This document shows, in pieces, positions 22,127 to 23,173 of a stretch of DNA of 23,173 nucleotides. Each line of letters begins with the position of its first letter. Positions within the stretch are counted from its first letter, which is position 1. The stretch lies in NCBI GenBank assembly GCA_023422695.1, contig JAFAGN010000106.1, positions 1 through 23,173 on the forward strand. Direction: 5' to 3'. A program made the translations under genes and the position numbers. The notes beneath the pieces were generated by a model. That model was not told the origin of the DNA. It worked only from the letters and a program-made list of their open reading frames with translations, and searched no databases. The stretch is from Pseudomonadota bacterium (lineage in GTDB: Bacteria > Pseudomonadota > Alphaproteobacteria > Sphingomonadales > Sphingomonadaceae).

Positions 22127-22581
22127 CAGGCCGCTTTGGCGGCCGGAACGTCGAGCCACAGGTCAAAGCCGACCGCGATGCGGTTCCAGCCATTGATGAT
22201 GTTGATCATCAGCGTCAGCTTCACCTGTTCCTCCGCCGTAAAATGCGCCTCGAGCCCGTCCTTGGCGGCCTGCTGTGTGTGGCCTTCCGACAGGCGGGTC
22301 AAGGCGTCGGTCCACGCCAGCGCGGCGCGTTCGCGCGGGGTATAGACGGGGGCTTCATGCCACGCCGCGAGCAGATGGAGGCGCTGGTCGGCCTCGCCCT
22401 TGGCGCGCGCTTCGATGGTGTGCATGTTGATGCAATTGGCGCAGGCGTTGAGGATCGAGGCGCGAATTTTGACCAGCTCGATCAGGCTCGGCTCAAGGCT
22501 GTCCTGAACCGCGAGGGAAACGCCCATCCACTGTTTCATCAACTGCGGCGCGGCGGCGAAAGGGTCGGTAACGACGGTCAT
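22126..22581 (-). CDS. Carboxymuconolactone decarboxylase (AhpD-like) family protein
   Basis: A 151-residue helical protein of the CMD/AhpD superfamily. The redox-type active site C-x2-C-x3-H is intact in NACANCINMHTIEARAKG (C47, C50, H54), preceded by SLIELVKIRASIL. YTPRERAALAWTDALTRL and FTAEEQVKLTLMINIINGWNRIAVGFDL complete the fold. With both Cys and His present it is more like peroxidase/disulfide-reducing members than a true decarboxylase. The start at 22581 is fixed by AAGGAG 7 bases upstream; a longer reading from 22797 would cover the promoter. It is the first gene of a coupled pair with the ECF41 sigma factor. CMD-like genes are the commonest ECF41 partners known, but their cellular substrate is not established. 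Confidence 0.93.
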   Translation of the reverse strand: MTVVTDPFAAAPQLMKQWMGVSLAVQDSLEPSLIELVKIRASILNACANCINMHTIEARAKGEADQRLHLLAAWHEAPVYTPRERAALAWTDALTRLSEGHTQQAAKDGLEAHFTAEEQVKLTLMINIINGWNRIAVGFDLWLDVPAAKAA

Positions 22582-22613
22582 GTCATGTCTCCTTGCTGGG
22601 GTTGTACCGACAT

Positions 22614-22640
22614 GACGAGACACGATCGGCGGGTGTGACA
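22614..22640 (-). promoter_or_regulatory. ECF41-type promoter upstream of the CMD-sigma operon
   Basis: On the minus strand, TGTCACA (22640-22634) is followed after exactly 16 bases by CGTC (22617-22614), the -35/-10 pattern I recall for ECF41 sigma factors. The -10 element lies 32 bases before the CMD start codon, leaving room for a short leader with the ribosome binding site. Confidence 0.8.
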
Positions 22641-22719
22641 TGGGATGCAAAATAATCTCGCGCGGGCAAGAAAATCGGCTAGCCTGCCCACCTCGACAAT
22701 GATGAGGAGGGGTCCGATC

Positions 22720-23097
22720 ATGAAATTTCTCGATGGTTTTGGCGAACAGGCCTATGCGCTGCTGCGCATCGTCGCGGGACTGTTGTTTCTGGCGCATGGG
22801 GTGCAGAAATTCTTCAACTTCCCCGCGGCCTTTCCCTATCCTCTAAACCCGATGCTCTATGCCGCCGGTGCGATCGAGTTGATCGCAGGCGCGCTGATCG
22901 TCATCGGCCTGTTGACCCGCCCCGCCGCGTTTATCGCCAGCGGCATGTCCGCGGTCGGCTATTGGGTCGCGCACGGCCTGCAAAGCCCCTTCCCGATCGT
23001 CAATGGCGGCGAGACGATTGCGCTCTATTGCTTCATCTTCCTGTTCATCGCGACGCGCGGGGCCGGGATCTGGAGTGTGGATGGATCAAGGAAATAG
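22720..23097 (+). CDS. DoxX family membrane protein
   Basis: A 125-residue inner-membrane protein with four hydrophobic helices. DoxX features: ALLRIVAGLLFLAHGVQKFFNF in helix 1, MLYAAGAIELIAGALIVIGLLTRPAAF in helices 2-3, then YWVAHGLQSPFPIVNGGETIALYCFIFLFI ahead of the last segment. The family is linked to redox and thiol stress in some bacteria, but its reaction is mostly unknown. The start at 22720 has GAGGAGGGG 7 bases upstream; the in-frame ATG at 22645 has none. It diverges from the CMD-ECF41 operon across about 140 bases. ECF41 regulons often include oxidoreductase or DoxX-like partners, so a shared role is plausible, but no ECF41 box faces this gene. Confidence 0.92.
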   Translation: MKFLDGFGEQAYALLRIVAGLLFLAHGVQKFFNFPAAFPYPLNPMLYAAGAIELIAGALIVIGLLTRPAAFIASGMSAVGYWVAHGLQSPFPIVNGGETIALYCFIFLFIATRGAGIWSVDGSRK

Positions 23098-23145
23098 CAG
23101 CGCAGGAAGGGGTTGATGGCGGTTTTCGAACGAAACTAGCCGTCG

Positions 23146-23163
23146 CCCCCGCGAAGGCGGGGG
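23146..23163. repeat. GC-rich hairpin repeat at the window end
   Basis: CCCCCGC (23146-23152) and GCGGGGG (23157-23163) form a perfect 7-bp stem around GAAG. The surrounding bases (about 23139-23173) look like a dispersed repeat that continues out of the window. It follows doxX by about 50 bases and could act as its terminator, though no T tract is seen. Confidence 0.55.
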
Positions 23164-23173
23164 CCGCTGTCGG

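Noticed and set aside
1..23173. CRISPR arrays, tRNA or rRNA genes, insertion sequences, toxin-antitoxin pairs, attachment sites
   Set aside because: None seen: no regularly spaced direct repeats, no T-loop/anticodon arrangement, no transposase or integrase motif in any frame.

Overview
The window looks like chromosomal DNA of a high-GC alphaproteobacterium, most likely a sphingomonad close to Sphingopyxis. The evidence is the coding bias, a large TonB-dependent receptor, the ubiG/lysC pair, and several short hairpin repeats of types I associate with sphingomonad genomes. The genus is inference; no rRNA or tRNA gene is present to fix it. I see no CRISPR array, prophage, transposase or defence island. 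Most of the window is housekeeping and envelope genes with an accessory-looking block in the middle.

Layout. Positions 1-1808 hold the 5' part of ubiG (minus, cut by the window edge) diverging from lysC (plus). A long nested inverted repeat follows lysC. From about 1.95 to 10.9 kb lies a mixed block: a YciB-like membrane protein (minus), a DUF3703 protein (plus), katG with a clear terminator (minus), a 48-residue glutamine-rich protein (plus), a TonB-dependent receptor with an upstream DUF2292 gene (minus), a nitronate-monooxygenase-type flavoenzyme (plus) and a proline-tract lipoprotein (plus). ptsP (10.98-13.28 kb) encodes the GAF-containing enzyme I of the nitrogen PTS. Its 3' end overlaps a convergent PAP2-family membrane protein of visibly lower GC. 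A GFA-family zinc protein follows. Next is a minus-strand run of a glycine-zipper exported protein, a GT4 glycosyltransferase and rarA. A divergent exported ClpP-fold protein comes next, then the ybeY-corC pair (minus).

At the right end, 20.84-21.26 kb is a non-coding stretch carrying two inverted copies of a hairpin repeat whose stems differ by compensatory changes. Beyond it is a compact ECF41 module: a carboxymuconolactone-decarboxylase-like gene and an ECF41 sigma factor overlapping as TGATG, with a DoxX gene diverging. Upstream of the pair is a sequence matching the ECF41 promoter pattern I know, TGTCACA-N16-CGTC, which implies autoregulation.

How the parts fit: KatG and possibly the ECF41/CMD/DoxX module suggest oxidative or redox stress handling. 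LysC, PtsP, UbiG, YbeY and RarA are core metabolism, regulation and genome maintenance. The receptor, lipoprotein, glycosyltransferase, PAP2, glycine-zipper and ClpP-like proteins concern the envelope. I did not find a clearly new multi-gene system. The best leads are the covarying hairpin repeats, the in-frame repeat inside ubiG, the Q-rich micro-protein beside katG, the DUF2292/TonB receptor pair, and the ECF41 promoter, which gives a testable prediction.
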